Below are positions 36,542 to 44,468 of a DNA stretch of 64,000 bases, one piece after another. Positions within the stretch are counted from its first letter, which is position 1. Every line of letters starts with the position of its first letter. The notes below the pieces were generated by a model that made no database searches, had not been told where the DNA came from, and worked only from the letters and a program-made list of their open reading frames with translations. This DNA comes from Neoroseomonas lacus (lineage in GTDB: Bacteria > Pseudomonadota > Alphaproteobacteria > Acetobacterales > Acetobacteraceae), in NCBI RefSeq assembly GCF_014644535.1, contig NZ_BMKW01000009.1, forward strand, positions 1 to 64,000. Reading direction: 5' to 3'. The position numbers were made by a program, and so were the translations under genes.

Positions 36542-36781
36542 GGAGGGGCTTTGCCCCTCCAAACCACCCCACCAAAGGCCGGGAGGCCTTTGGAAACCAA
36601 TACCTGGTGCCGGGCATGGCAGGCGGGAATGGTGCCGATAGGCGCTCGCCTGCACAATGCCGCCAATCGTGCCAGGGTCATGTTGCGCGGTCGGCGCTGC
36701 CCGCCATGCCCAACGCCAAGTCGAGGTGTCCAGAGGCCCTTAGGCCTTTGGCGGGGTGGTTTGGAGGGGCGGCGCCCCTCC
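36542..36781. repeat. Inverted-pair hairpin element, copy III
   Basis: The cleanest copy. Left: GGAGGGGC-TTT-GCCCCTCC (36542-36560) then CCAAAGGCC-GGGA-GGCCTTTGG (36572-36593). Right: CCAGAGGCCCTTAGGCCTTTGG (36730-36751) then GGAGGGGCGGCGCCCCTCC (36763-36781). The centre keeps faint inverse symmetry (GGGCATGGCAGGCGGG near 36612; CCCGCCATGCCC near 36700). It fills the gap between lysA and the TIGR02302 gene, ending 16 bases from the lysA stop. Confidence 0.9.
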
Positions 36782-36797
36782 AATGCCACCGTCGCGT

Positions 36798-38138
36798 TCA
36801 CGTCCCGAGCCACGCCGGCACATGCTGCCCATGCAGCAGTGCGTCATGCGTCTGTCGTTGCCGAACCACTGCGAAGCGGGCCCCGTCGACCAGCACCTCG
36901 GCCGCCAGCGGCCGGGCGTTGTAGGTGGACGACATCACCGCCCCATAGGCGCCGGCATCGAGGAAGGCGACCGCATCGCCAGTCTCTAGCATCGGCAAAA
37001 GCCGCCCTCGAGCGAAGGTGTCGCCGCTCTCGCAGACGGGCCCGACCACTTCCGCCGGCGACAACGGTGCCACGGCCCGCGCGCCGGAGACGGGCACGAT
37101 GCCGTGCCACGCCTCGTACATGGCTGGCCGCACCAGGTCGTTCATCGCCGCATCCACCACCACGAAGCGATGCGCCGCCCCCTGCTTCTGCAACACGACG
37201 GAAGCGAGCAGCACCCCGGCCGGCCCGGCGATCCAGCGGCCGGGTTCCATCATCACCGGCAGGCCGAGTTCGCCCAGCGTGGCGCGGATCGCCCCGGCCA
37301 GCGCCTCAGGCGAGGGCGCCGGCTCGTCGCGATAGGGAATGCCAAGGCCACCGCCGCAATCGACGCGCTGCACCGGCAGGCCCTGCAGGCGCAGCGCCTT
37401 CACCATCTCGGCGAGCCGCGCATAGGCGGCGCGATAGGCCGACATGCCGGCGGTGATCTGGCTGCCGATATGCGTCGCGATGCCGATCGGCTCGATGCCC
37501 GGCATCGTCGCCATGCGGGCGTAGATCTCCATCGCGTCGCCAATGGCGACGCCGAACTTGTTCTCGCTCTTGCCGGTGGTGATCTTGGCGTGGGTCTTGG
37601 CGTCGACATCGGGGTTCACGCGAATGGCGACGCGGGCGGTGCGGCCCATCGCGCTGGCAATGGCGGAGATCACCTCGATCTCCTCAACGCTTTCGGCGTT
37701 GATCTGGAAGATGTCCTCGGCGAGCGCGTGGCGGATCTCATCGGCCGTCTTGCCGACACCCGAAAACACGATGCCCGAGGCAGGGATGCCGGCGGCGCGG
37801 GAGATGCGCAGCTCCCCCTCACTGACCACATCGGCGCCGAGGCCTTCGGCGGCGAGCACGCGCAGCACCGAAAGGTTGTCGTTGCACTTCATCGCGAAAT
37901 GGATGGTGGCGGTCAGCCCTGCATCGGTCAGCGCGGCTTTCAGCGCCCGGGCGCGGCGGCGCAGCGCACCGGCCGAGTAAACCCAGACGGGGGTGCCGAC
38001 CTCGGCCGCGATGCGGGCGAGGGGGACATCTTCCATCACCAGCCCGTCCATCGCATGGAGGGTCAGATGCGGGCGAAGCGCCAGAAGCTCCGCGAAGGAG
38101 GGGTCGGCGGTGTCAGTCAATGCGAGCGGAGCGGCCAT
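36798..38138 (-). CDS. lysA: Diaminopimelate decarboxylase
   Basis: A 446-residue PLP enzyme that decarboxylates meso-diaminopimelate to lysine. The fold-III alanine-racemase barrel carries FAMKCNDNLSVLRVL with the PLP lysine, VFSGVGKTADEI, ATHIGSQITAG, RVDCGGGLGIPY and EPGRWIAGPAG. The C-terminal barrel has GPVCESGDTFARGR with the active-site Cys-Glu-Ser-x-Asp, and LDAGAYGAVMSSTYNARP. The length is standard. The start codon lies inside a strong hairpin. Downstream on the same strand is TIGR02302, separated by repeat copy III. Confidence 0.96.
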   Translation of the reverse strand: MAAPLALTDTADPSFAELLALRPHLTLHAMDGLVMEDVPLARIAAEVGTPVWVYSAGALRRRARALKAALTDAGLTATIHFAMKCNDNLSVLRVLAAEGLGADVVSEGELRISRAAGIPASGIVFSGVGKTADEIRHALAEDIFQINAESVEEIEVISAIASAMGRTARVAIRVNPDVDAKTHAKITTGKSENKFGVAIGDAMEIYARMATMPGIEPIGIATHIGSQITAGMSAYRAAYARLAEMVKALRLQGLPVQRVDCGGGLGIPYRDEPAPSPEALAGAIRATLGELGLPVMMEPGRWIAGPAGVLLASVVLQKQGAAHRFVVVDAAMNDLVRPAMYEAWHGIVPVSGARAVAPLSPAEVVGPVCESGDTFARGRLLPMLETGDAVAFLDAGAYGAVMSSTYNARPLAAEVLVDGARFAVVRQRQTHDALLHGQHVPAWLGT

Positions 38139-38158
38139 CCCGCCATTGTCGGGATGGC
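38134..38158 (-). promoter_or_regulatory. Hairpin enclosing the lysA start codon
   Basis: In the lysA mRNA, GCCATCCCG (38158-38150) and CGGGATGGC (38142-38134) form a perfect 9-bp stem around a 7-base loop. The lysA ATG (38138-38136) is in the 3' arm. An out-of-frame ATG in the loop begins a nine-codon frame (MAGWPLRSH) that ends past the lysA start. Translational control is an inference. Confidence 0.45.
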
Positions 38159-38373
38159 GCCCCGGCTTCGCAAGGCTGGTGACGATACGGCGTCAGGATT
38201 CATGCAGCGCACCGGCTCGGCTGCCCTTCGGCCCGATGTGGATGCATCAGGCCGTGAGCGCGAAGCGCGACCGCGTCCAAACCGCCATCCAGCCCCAACG
38301 CGCCAGCGCACGGCGCGAAGGCAAGGCCGGCGGATGCCGGCCGCCCGCCGTCTGAGGGCTCAAGAAAACTCCC

Positions 38374-38706
38374 TCAACCCACGCCGAGCAGCGCCACCTC
38401 GAAGATCAGCGTCGCATTGGGCGGGATCACGCCACCCGCGCCACGCGCACCATAGCCGAGCTCGGGCGGGATGATCAGCGTGCGTTCACCGCCCACCTTC
38501 ATGCCGGCGAAGCCCTGGTCCCAGCCGCCGATCACCTGGCCGACGCCAAGCTGGAATTCGAAGGGCTGGCCGCGGTCGCGGGAGCTGTCGAACTTCGCAC
38601 CCTTGTTCTCCGGCGCGCTCTCGTCGAACAGCCAGCCGGTGTAGTGCACCTGGATATGCTGGCCTGGCACGGCTTCGGCGCCGGTGCCGATCTTGGTGTC
38701 GATCAT
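38374..38706 (-). CDS. FKBP-type peptidyl-prolyl cis-trans isomerase
   Basis: A 110-residue single FKBP domain that speeds proline isomerisation during folding. Family residues are present: [66 protein letters not shown] (given as the well-known order of segments F-D-S-S, V-I-x-G-W, I-P-P and Y-G) and [15 protein letters not shown]. There is no signal peptide, so it is cytoplasmic. It lies 235 bases upstream of lysA on the same strand and diverges from the DUF938 gene. Confidence 0.94.
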   Translation of the reverse strand: MIDTKIGTGAEAVPGQHIQVHYTGWLFDESAPENKGAKFDSSRDRGQPFEFQLGVGQVIGGWDQGFAGMKVGGERTLIIPPELGYGARGAGGVIPPNATLIFEVALLGVG

Positions 38707-38839
38707 GGGTTGGTCATGTCCCCTAAGGTGGTTGCGGGAGGCAACCTACACGTCTTGGCGAAACCGCGCTGCGGCCCGTCGGGCACTGTCGCGCCGGTGC
38801 CGACTTGCCAGCCCGCGCGCATCGCGGGATGCCTGCCGG

Positions 38840-39448
38840 ATGACCGCACCCGACCCCCGCCGCTTCGCCCCCGCCGTGGCGCGCAATCGTGACCCGCTGC
38901 TGGCCGCCATCCGCCCGCTGCTGCCCGAGGCCGGCCTGGTGCTCGAAATCGCCAGCGGCTCCGGCGAGCACGCCGTCCATTTCGCCGCCGCCATGCCCGG
39001 GCTGACCTTCCAGCCCAGCGACCCGCAACCCGAGGCGCGGGCGAGCATCGACGCCTGGGTCGCGGCCTCCGGCCTCGCCAATATCCGCCCCGCCATGGCC
39101 CTCGACGCCGCCACGCCGGGCTGGCCGATCGCCACCGCCGATGCGGTGGTCTGCATCAACATGATCCACATCGCCCCCTGGTCGGCGACCGAGGGGTTGC
39201 TCCGCGGCGCGGCAGCGGTCCTGCCGCCCGGCGCGCCGCTGATCCTCTATGGCCCGTTCCGCCGCGGCGGGGTCCATACCGCCTCCTCCAACGCCGCCTT
39301 CGATGACGATCTGCGCGCCCGGGACCCGGCCTGGGGCGTGCGGGACCTCGAAACCGTCGCCGCGCTGGCGGCGGCATGCGGCTTCGGCCCACCCACGGTC
39401 ATCGAGATGCCGGCGAACAACCTCACCGTCGCGTTCGGGCGCGGCTGA
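38840..39448 (+). CDS. DUF938 SAM-dependent methyltransferase-like protein
   Basis: A 202-residue class I methyltransferase fold. The SAM site is VLEIASGSGEHAVHFAAAMP, followed by acidic strand FQPSDPQPEA, and the family-specific INMIHIAPWSATEGLLRGAA and LYGPFRRGGVHTASSNAAFDDDLRARDP blocks identify DUF938. The target molecule is unknown. The stop overlaps the next gene as TGATG. Start chosen at the ATG opening MTAPDPRRFAPAV, where homologues usually begin. Confidence 0.9.
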   Translation: MTAPDPRRFAPAVARNRDPLLAAIRPLLPEAGLVLEIASGSGEHAVHFAAAMPGLTFQPSDPQPEARASIDAWVAASGLANIRPAMALDAATPGWPIATADAVVCINMIHIAPWSATEGLLRGAAAVLPPGAPLILYGPFRRGGVHTASSNAAFDDDLRARDPAWGVRDLETVAALAAACGFGPPTVIEMPANNLTVAFGRG

Positions 39449-41292
39449 TGCCCTTCGCGCGCCAGCTGGACACCGCCATGGCGGCGCTGCGTGCCTGGTC
39501 AGGCTCGCCAGTCCTGGCGCTGCTGATGCTCGGTTGCGGTATCGCCTCGATGGTGATGGGCGCGGATCGCGGCTGGGACGCGCAGAACTACCATGTCTAC
39601 GTGCCCTGGCGGCTGCTGGTGCCGCGCCCGCTCGACATGCTGCCTGCGGGCATGCAGGGCTTCCACAATCCCTTGCCCGACATCCCCTTCGGATGGTTGT
39701 TGTTTAAGCTGAACGACTGGCCACGCCTCGTCGCCTTCCTGATGGGGGTGCCGGCCGGGGCGGTGCTCTGGGCTGCCTGGCGCTGCGCGCGGCACATGCT
39801 GGCCGATGCGCCGCGGGCCGAAACCCTGGCGTTGCTTGCAACGGTCGGGACGGCCGGCGGCGCGGTGTTCCGCAGCCAGATCGGCACCACCTCGGGCGAC
39901 GTCGTCACCGGCGGCTTGGTGCTGCTCGGCGTGCTAGCGCTGCTGCGACCGCCGGCTGGGCCTGCATGGCGCGCGGCCGCCTGGGCGGGGCTGGCCTGTG
40001 GTGCCGCGATCGGGCTGAAACTGACCAACGCGCCCTTCGCGCCCGCCATTGCGGCCATGGTCGTTGCGACGATCGGTCTGGACCGGCGCCTGCCTCTCGC
40101 CCTGCTGGCCTGTACGGCCGGCGGTCTCGCCGGGATGGTGCTGACGGGCGGCTGGTGGGCGGCGCATCTCGCCGCTGCCACCGGCAATCCGATCTTCCCC
40201 TATTTCAATGACCTCTTCGACGCCGGCGAGGGCATCCCCCGCGCCGGCCGCGACCTGCAATTCATGCCCGCCACCCTGACCGAGGCCGTGATCCGCCCCT
40301 TCCTCTGGGCCGTGTCGGACCTGCCGCGCGTCACCGAGGAACGCATGCGCGACCCGCGCGTGGCCGCCGGGCTGATTGCCGCGCTGCTGCTGCCCTTCCT
40401 GCGCGGCGCCCCGGCACGGCGCGCGACGCTGCCGGTCGCCGCCTTCCTGCTGCTGGGCTACGCGCTGTGGCTGCCGATGTTCTCGATCTACCGCTACGCC
40501 TTTGTCTTCGAGGCGCTGGCCCCGGCGCTGCTGATCGCGGCGCTGACTGCCTTGCCGGTTCGCGTCGCAACTATCGCCGCTCCCGTCGCCGTCCTGGCCG
40601 CCTTCCCGCTCACCAAGCCCGTGCCGGCCCTGCGCGCGCCGCTCACCGATCGATACCTGGCCGTGGATTGGCCCGTCCTTGCCTCCGGCGCCACTGTGCT
40701 CGGCACCCGCAAGCCGACGGCCTTCCTCGCCCCTGGCCTGTCGCCGGAAACGGGGCTGTGGAGCCTGACCGGCCTCGCCGAGGTCGGCGGCCCACGCGAT
40801 CGCGCCGCCCTCGCCGCGTTGCTGGCGGGATCGGCACCGCTCTATGCCGTGGCCCCAGGCGACGGGCAGGGCCTCGACATGCTGGCACCGCTCGGCCTGT
40901 CGCCGGCGATGGAGGGCTGTCGGCGCATCTGCACCAACTGGTCCGCTGCCGGCACGGGCCCGCTGGTGTGTCCCTTGTCGCGGGACGGGCGCTCTGAACC
41001 CGCGCCCGCACTGCGCCACGCCGGCCCCGCACGGCGACTTTGCGAGGCGGCCGGTCCTGGCCTCGTCAGCGCAGGTCGGCGCGGTTTGCGCGCGACTGGC
41101 AATGCATTGCTCGACTTCGGTGCCGAATGCCGGCAAGCGATGGTGGTCGCCCTGGGCGTCGAACGGCTCGATGCGACACCTGCCGCCGAACGCCAACCGG
41201 ACGGTTCGTTCCGCTTCACCCTACCGGCGGACAGGCTTGTGCGGTTGCATGGCGACGTGGTTCTGGCCGAAGCGCGTTGTATCGGGCAGTGA
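39448..41292 (+). CDS. Polytopic membrane protein, probable GT-C-fold glycosyltransferase
   Basis: A 614-residue membrane protein with about 10-12 hydrophobic helices in the first 420 residues and a soluble C-terminal part. The early WDAQNYHVYVPWRLL segment, with an Asp and Tyr-His in the first periplasmic loop, resembles GT-C enzymes that use lipid-linked sugars. The later IGLKLTNAPFAPAIAAM and FSIYRYAFVFEAL segments also fit. It is coupled to DUF938 and followed after 29 bases by a GT2 glycosyltransferase of the polyprenyl-phosphate type, which could make its donor. Specific function is not known. Confidence 0.7.
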   Translation: MPFARQLDTAMAALRAWSGSPVLALLMLGCGIASMVMGADRGWDAQNYHVYVPWRLLVPRPLDMLPAGMQGFHNPLPDIPFGWLLFKLNDWPRLVAFLMGVPAGAVLWAAWRCARHMLADAPRAETLALLATVGTAGGAVFRSQIGTTSGDVVTGGLVLLGVLALLRPPAGPAWRAAAWAGLACGAAIGLKLTNAPFAPAIAAMVVATIGLDRRLPLALLACTAGGLAGMVLTGGWWAAHLAAATGNPIFPYFNDLFDAGEGIPRAGRDLQFMPATLTEAVIRPFLWAVSDLPRVTEERMRDPRVAAGLIAALLLPFLRGAPARRATLPVAAFLLLGYALWLPMFSIYRYAFVFEALAPALLIAALTALPVRVATIAAPVAVLAAFPLTKPVPALRAPLTDRYLAVDWPVLASGATVLGTRKPTAFLAPGLSPETGLWSLTGLAEVGGPRDRAALAALLAGSAPLYAVAPGDGQGLDMLAPLGLSPAMEGCRRICTNWSAAGTGPLVCPLSRDGRSEPAPALRHAGPARRLCEAAGPGLVSAGRRGLRATGNALLDFGAECRQAMVVALGVERLDATPAAERQPDGSFRFTLPADRLVRLHGDVVLAEARCIGQ

Positions 41293-41321
41293 TACCGTCA
41301 GTGGTCAGTGGATAGACGAGC

Positions 41322-42347
41322 ATGGCAGCGGCGCAGGATTCAGGCGGCAGGACGGGGGCGCGACGCCGCATCGCCGTACTCATCCCTTGCTACAATGAAG
41401 AAGTCGCCGTGCCGCTGGTGATCGCCGCCTTCCGCGAGGCGCTGCCGGGCGCGACCATCTATGTCTACGACAACAATTCCACCGACCGCACGCGGGAGGT
41501 CGCCGCCGCCGCCGGCGCCGTGGTTCGCCGCGAGACCCTACAGGGCAAGGGCAATGTCGTCCGCCGCATGTTCGCCGACATCGAGGCCGAAGCCTATGTG
41601 CTGGTCGATGGCGACGACACCTACGACGCCACCGCCGCCTCCGAAATGGTACGCCTTCTGCTCACCGATCGGCTCGACATGGTGACCGCCGTCCGCGTCA
41701 CCGATGCCGAGGCAGGTCTCGCCTATCGTCCGGGCCATCGCTTCGGCAACCGTGTCCTGACCGGCATGGTGCGGCGGATCTTCGGCGATCGCGTCAGCGA
41801 CATGCTGTCGGGCTATCGCGTCTTCTCCCGCCGCTTCGTGAAATCCTTCCCGGCACTCGCCTCAGGCTTCGAGACCGAGACCGAATTCACCGTCCATGCG
41901 CTGGAGCTGCGCCTGCCACTGGGCGAGGTCCGCACGCGATACCAGGAACGACCCGTCGGTTCGGTCAGCAAGCTGAACACCTGGCGCGACGGCATGCGTA
42001 TCCTGCGCACCATCCTGCTGCTGGTGCAGCGCGAACGGCCGCTGGCGTTCTTTGCCTCCAGCGGCGCGGCACTATTGGTGCTGGCGATCCTGCTCGCCGT
42101 GCCGCTGGTGGCGACCTATGTCGAAACCGGCCTGGTACCGCGCTTTCCGACGGCCCTGTTAGCGACCGGACTCGCCATCCTCGCCGCCTTGTCGATGGTG
42201 TGCGGGCTGATCCTCGACACCGTGTCACGCGGAAGGCTGGAGGCGCGGGTGCTGGCGTATCTGGCGATTCCGATGGCGGAGGATGATCCGGAGGTCGCCG
42301 GAGAGGGTCTCTGCCCCTCTCCGGACCTCACCCCGCCAAAGGCCTAA
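41322..42347 (+). CDS. GT2 family glycosyltransferase (polyprenyl-phosphate sugar type)
   Basis: A 341-residue GT-A enzyme with the dolichol/undecaprenyl-phosphate sugar transferase layout. Key parts are IAVLIPCYNEEVAVPLVI, YVYDNNSTDRT, KGNVVRRM, the DGDDTYD metal site (DxD), and FGDRVSDMLSGYRVFSRRFVKSFP. Two C-terminal membrane segments (FFASSGAALLVLAILLAVPLV and TALLATGLAILAALSMVCGLI) anchor it. It probably loads a sugar onto a polyprenyl carrier for the upstream membrane protein. Odd: the last ~15 residues and the stop codon come from repeat copy IV, so the natural C-terminus was probably replaced. Confidence 0.88.
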   Translation: MAAAQDSGGRTGARRRIAVLIPCYNEEVAVPLVIAAFREALPGATIYVYDNNSTDRTREVAAAAGAVVRRETLQGKGNVVRRMFADIEAEAYVLVDGDDTYDATAASEMVRLLLTDRLDMVTAVRVTDAEAGLAYRPGHRFGNRVLTGMVRRIFGDRVSDMLSGYRVFSRRFVKSFPALASGFETETEFTVHALELRLPLGEVRTRYQERPVGSVSKLNTWRDGMRILRTILLLVQRERPLAFFASSGAALLVLAILLAVPLVATYVETGLVPRFPTALLATGLAILAALSMVCGLILDTVSRGRLEARVLAYLAIPMAEDDPEVAGEGLCPSPDLTPPKA

Positions 42348-42561
42348 GGGCCTCTGGACACCTCGAATTGGTGCCGGGCGCGGCTGCCCTGCCAACAAGA
42401 ATGAAGTCGCTCGGGCACAATGCTCGGCAAGTCGCCGGATGTCGGGCATGGCGCGTGCTCAACTCGGAGTAACTCCCGGCTCGCCCAGCGCCAAGTATCG
42501 GTTTCCAAAGGCCGCGGGCCTTTGTTGGGGGAAGGTCCGGAGGGGGCAAAGCCCTCTCCGG
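42298..42561. repeat. Inverted-pair hairpin element, copy IV
   Basis: Left: CCGGAGAGGG / CCCCTCTCCGG hairpin (42298-42324) then CCAAAGGCC-TAAG-GGCCTCTGG (42336-42357). Right: CCAAAGGCCGCGGGCCTTTG (42505-42524) then CCGGAGGGGGC / GCCCTCTCCGG (42537-42561). The left unit overlaps the 3' end of the GT2 gene, whose TAA lies in the loop of the second hairpin. The element fills the gap between the GT2 gene and maf, which converge. Confidence 0.9.
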
Positions 42562-42661
42562 TTCCCACCGCTTCACCGCGAAACCTCCGCGCGTATGGGT
42601 CATTGCCCCGCCAATGACGACCCTTCGCGCACCGCACCGGGTCTATCCGGGCGCCGCCGCC

Positions 42662-43279
42662 CTACGACAAAAGCACCCCGTGCTGCCTCAGGAATCCCAG
42701 TAGCGCCAGCAGCGGCACGCCGAGAATGGCGGCGTGTTCCCCCTCCACCTTGCTGAACAGCTGCACGCCCGGCCCCTCGATCCGATAGGCGCCCACCGAC
42801 TGGGTCACCGCCGCCGCCTCCGCGGCCAGATAGACGTCCAGAAAGCTGTCCGAGACGTCGCGCATGGTCAGGCGCGGCACCGCCACATGTTGCCAGATGC
42901 GCTGCCCGTGCCGATGGCAGACGATCGCCGTGACCAATTGATGGGTGCGTCCGCGCAAGGCCTGCAATTGTGCCCTGGCAGCGGCCAGGTCCACCGGCTT
43001 GTCGAACCACCCCGCCTCGGACACCAGCAACTGATCGCAGCCGATGACCAGCGCCTCGGTATGACGCCGCGCGATACGCTCGGCTTTGGCATCAGCCAAC
43101 ATCAGCGCGGTATCGGCCGCGGGGATCGCCTCGGCCTGGGCCGCTTCCTTGATCGATGCCTCGTCCACCGCGGCGGCGGCGGCCTCGAAGCGCAGGCCGG
43201 CGGCTTCGAGCACAGCGCGGCGCGCGCTCGACGCCGAGGCCAATATCAGCCGGGGCGTCGGTGATTGAAAGCCGGTCAA
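42662..43279 (-). CDS. maf: Maf-family nucleotide pyrophosphatase
   Basis: A 205-residue house-cleaning nucleotide pyrophosphatase that hydrolyses non-canonical or modified NTPs. Seen are the N-terminal [18 protein letters not shown] loop, [14 protein letters not shown] with the catalytic Asp region, [18 protein letters not shown] and [28 protein letters not shown]. The start is the TTG at 43279, which overlaps the ppsR stop as TTGA and yields the family N-terminus. It forms a two-gene operon with ppsR leading away from oriC. Confidence 0.94.
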   Translation of the reverse strand: MTGFQSPTPRLILASASSARRAVLEAAGLRFEAAAAAVDEASIKEAAQAEAIPAADTALMLADAKAERIARRHTEALVIGCDQLLVSEAGWFDKPVDLAAARAQLQALRGRTHQLVTAIVCHRHGQRIWQHVAVPRLTMRDVSDSFLDVYLAAEAAAVTQSVGAYRIEGPGVQLFSKVEGEHAAILGVPLLALLGFLRQHGVLLS

Positions 43280-44169
43280 GCCTTGCTGCCCAGCACCGTA
43301 GCGGCCGGGTCTTCCGGGGCATGGATCGTCGCCGCGTCCTTGCGCCGGGCATGCCAGGATTCCATCAGCTGCAGGATGGTCGCCGCGGTTTCCTCGATGC
43401 TGCGCCGGGTCACGTCGATCACCGGCCAACCGCGCGAGGTGCACAGCCGCCTGGCCGCGATGATCTCCGCCTTGACCGCATCTGGGTCGATGTAATCGGT
43501 GGCATCCTGCCGCACGCCGCCGGCTCCGATGATCTTCAACCGATGGCGACGGATGTCGATCAGCGCATTCATGTCGATATGCAGCCCGATGACCGGACAG
43601 GGCGGGTTTTCCAACGCCACCGGCAGCGCGGCGCCGGGCACCAGCGGGACATTGGCCGCCTTGATGCCGCGATTGGCGAGATAGAAGCAGGTCGGCGTCT
43701 TGGACGACCGCGACACGCCGACGAGCACGACATCGGCATTGTTGATGCCCTGGGTGCCCTGCCCGTCATCATGGGACAGCACGTAGTGCATCGCATCGAT
43801 GCGGCGGAAATAGTCGGCATCCATCACATGCTGGGCGGCGCGCTTCTCCTTCGCCCGCGCGCCCAGCGTGCCCTGGAGCAATTCCATGATGGCATCGAGC
43901 GGCGACAGGCAGGTGACGCCAAGCCGCCCGCAGGTCTCCTCCAGCGCCAGGCGCAGGCTGGAATCGACCAGCGTGTACAGGACAGGGCCGGGCTCATGCT
44001 CGATCCCCTCCAGCACGCGGTCGAGCTGGAGGCGCGAGCGCACGAGCGACCAGCGATGATGGATAACGTGATGGTTATCGAACCGCGCCAGGGTGGCGCG
44101 GGCGATGGAGTTGAGCGTCTCGCCCGTCGAATCCGAGACGAGATGGAGATTGGTCTGGCGGTTCGTCAT
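43276..44169 (-). CDS. ppsR: Pyruvate,phosphate dikinase regulatory protein (DUF299)
   Basis: A 297-residue bifunctional kinase/pyrophosphorylase of the DUF299 family. It inactivates PPDK or PEP synthase by ADP-dependent threonine phosphorylation and reactivates it by pyrophosphorolysis. The P-loop appears as [18 protein letters not shown] near residue 150, and [18 protein letters not shown] opens the protein as is typical. In many Alphaproteobacteria this gene is the first on one side of the chromosomal origin, with hemE on the other side, exactly as here. Which dikinase or synthetase it regulates is not shown. Confidence 0.94.
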   Translation of the reverse strand: MTNRQTNLHLVSDSTGETLNSIARATLARFDNHHVIHHRWSLVRSRLQLDRVLEGIEHEPGPVLYTLVDSSLRLALEETCGRLGVTCLSPLDAIMELLQGTLGARAKEKRAAQHVMDADYFRRIDAMHYVLSHDDGQGTQGINNADVVLVGVSRSSKTPTCFYLANRGIKAANVPLVPGAALPVALENPPCPVIGLHIDMNALIDIRRHRLKIIGAGGVRQDATDYIDPDAVKAEIIAARRLCTSRGWPVIDVTRRSIEETAATILQLMESWHARRKDAATIHAPEDPAATVLGSKA

Positions 44170-44468
44170 CGGTGGAAGGATAGCGTGAATCACTGTGGAT
44201 GGCGGGGATGGAATCCGGCTTCGGTCGCACCAGCGGGGATAAGTCGACCGGGGCCGCGAGCCCCGCCGGACTCGGTATGAAAGCGCGGCTCTGATGTGCC
44301 GGCTGTGGAAAACAGGCCGGAAGGCGCAGCAGGGCTCGGCTCGACGGTGGTCATGGCTGTGGGCCGTTCGCGGGATGGGGCCGGGGCGGATTGCGTCCCC
44401 ATCTTCCACAGGCCCAACTACTCTCTCAACCTATCAAAGAATCCTTATTCCTTGTTTAAGGGCGCGGT
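44170..44468. other. Putative chromosomal replication origin (oriC)
   Basis: A 299-base gap between divergent ppsR and hemE, the place of the origin in Caulobacter and relatives. DnaA-box-like 9-mers: TGTGGAAAA at 44304-44312 (its complement TTTTCCACA fits TTWTNCACA), TCTTCCACA at 44402-44410 (one off), and weaker TGTGGATGG at 44194-44202 and CGGGGATAA at 44234-44242. An AT-rich stretch at 44416-44460 (about 64% AT in a ~70% GC genome) could be the unwinding element. Three GAATC sites (44187, 44211, 44439) fit CcrM GANTC. parS and parAB nearby support it. Confidence 0.8.
44304..44312 (-). promoter_or_regulatory. Best DnaA-box match
   Basis: Read on the minus strand this is TTTTCCACA, a full match to the relaxed DnaA consensus TTWTNCACA. 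It lies centrally in the gap between ppsR and hemE. Confidence 0.65.

Noticed and set aside
44170-44468. CtrA boxes (TTAA-N7-TTAA) in the putative origin
   Set aside because: Only one half-site-like TTTAAG is present near 44455; no full pair is seen.
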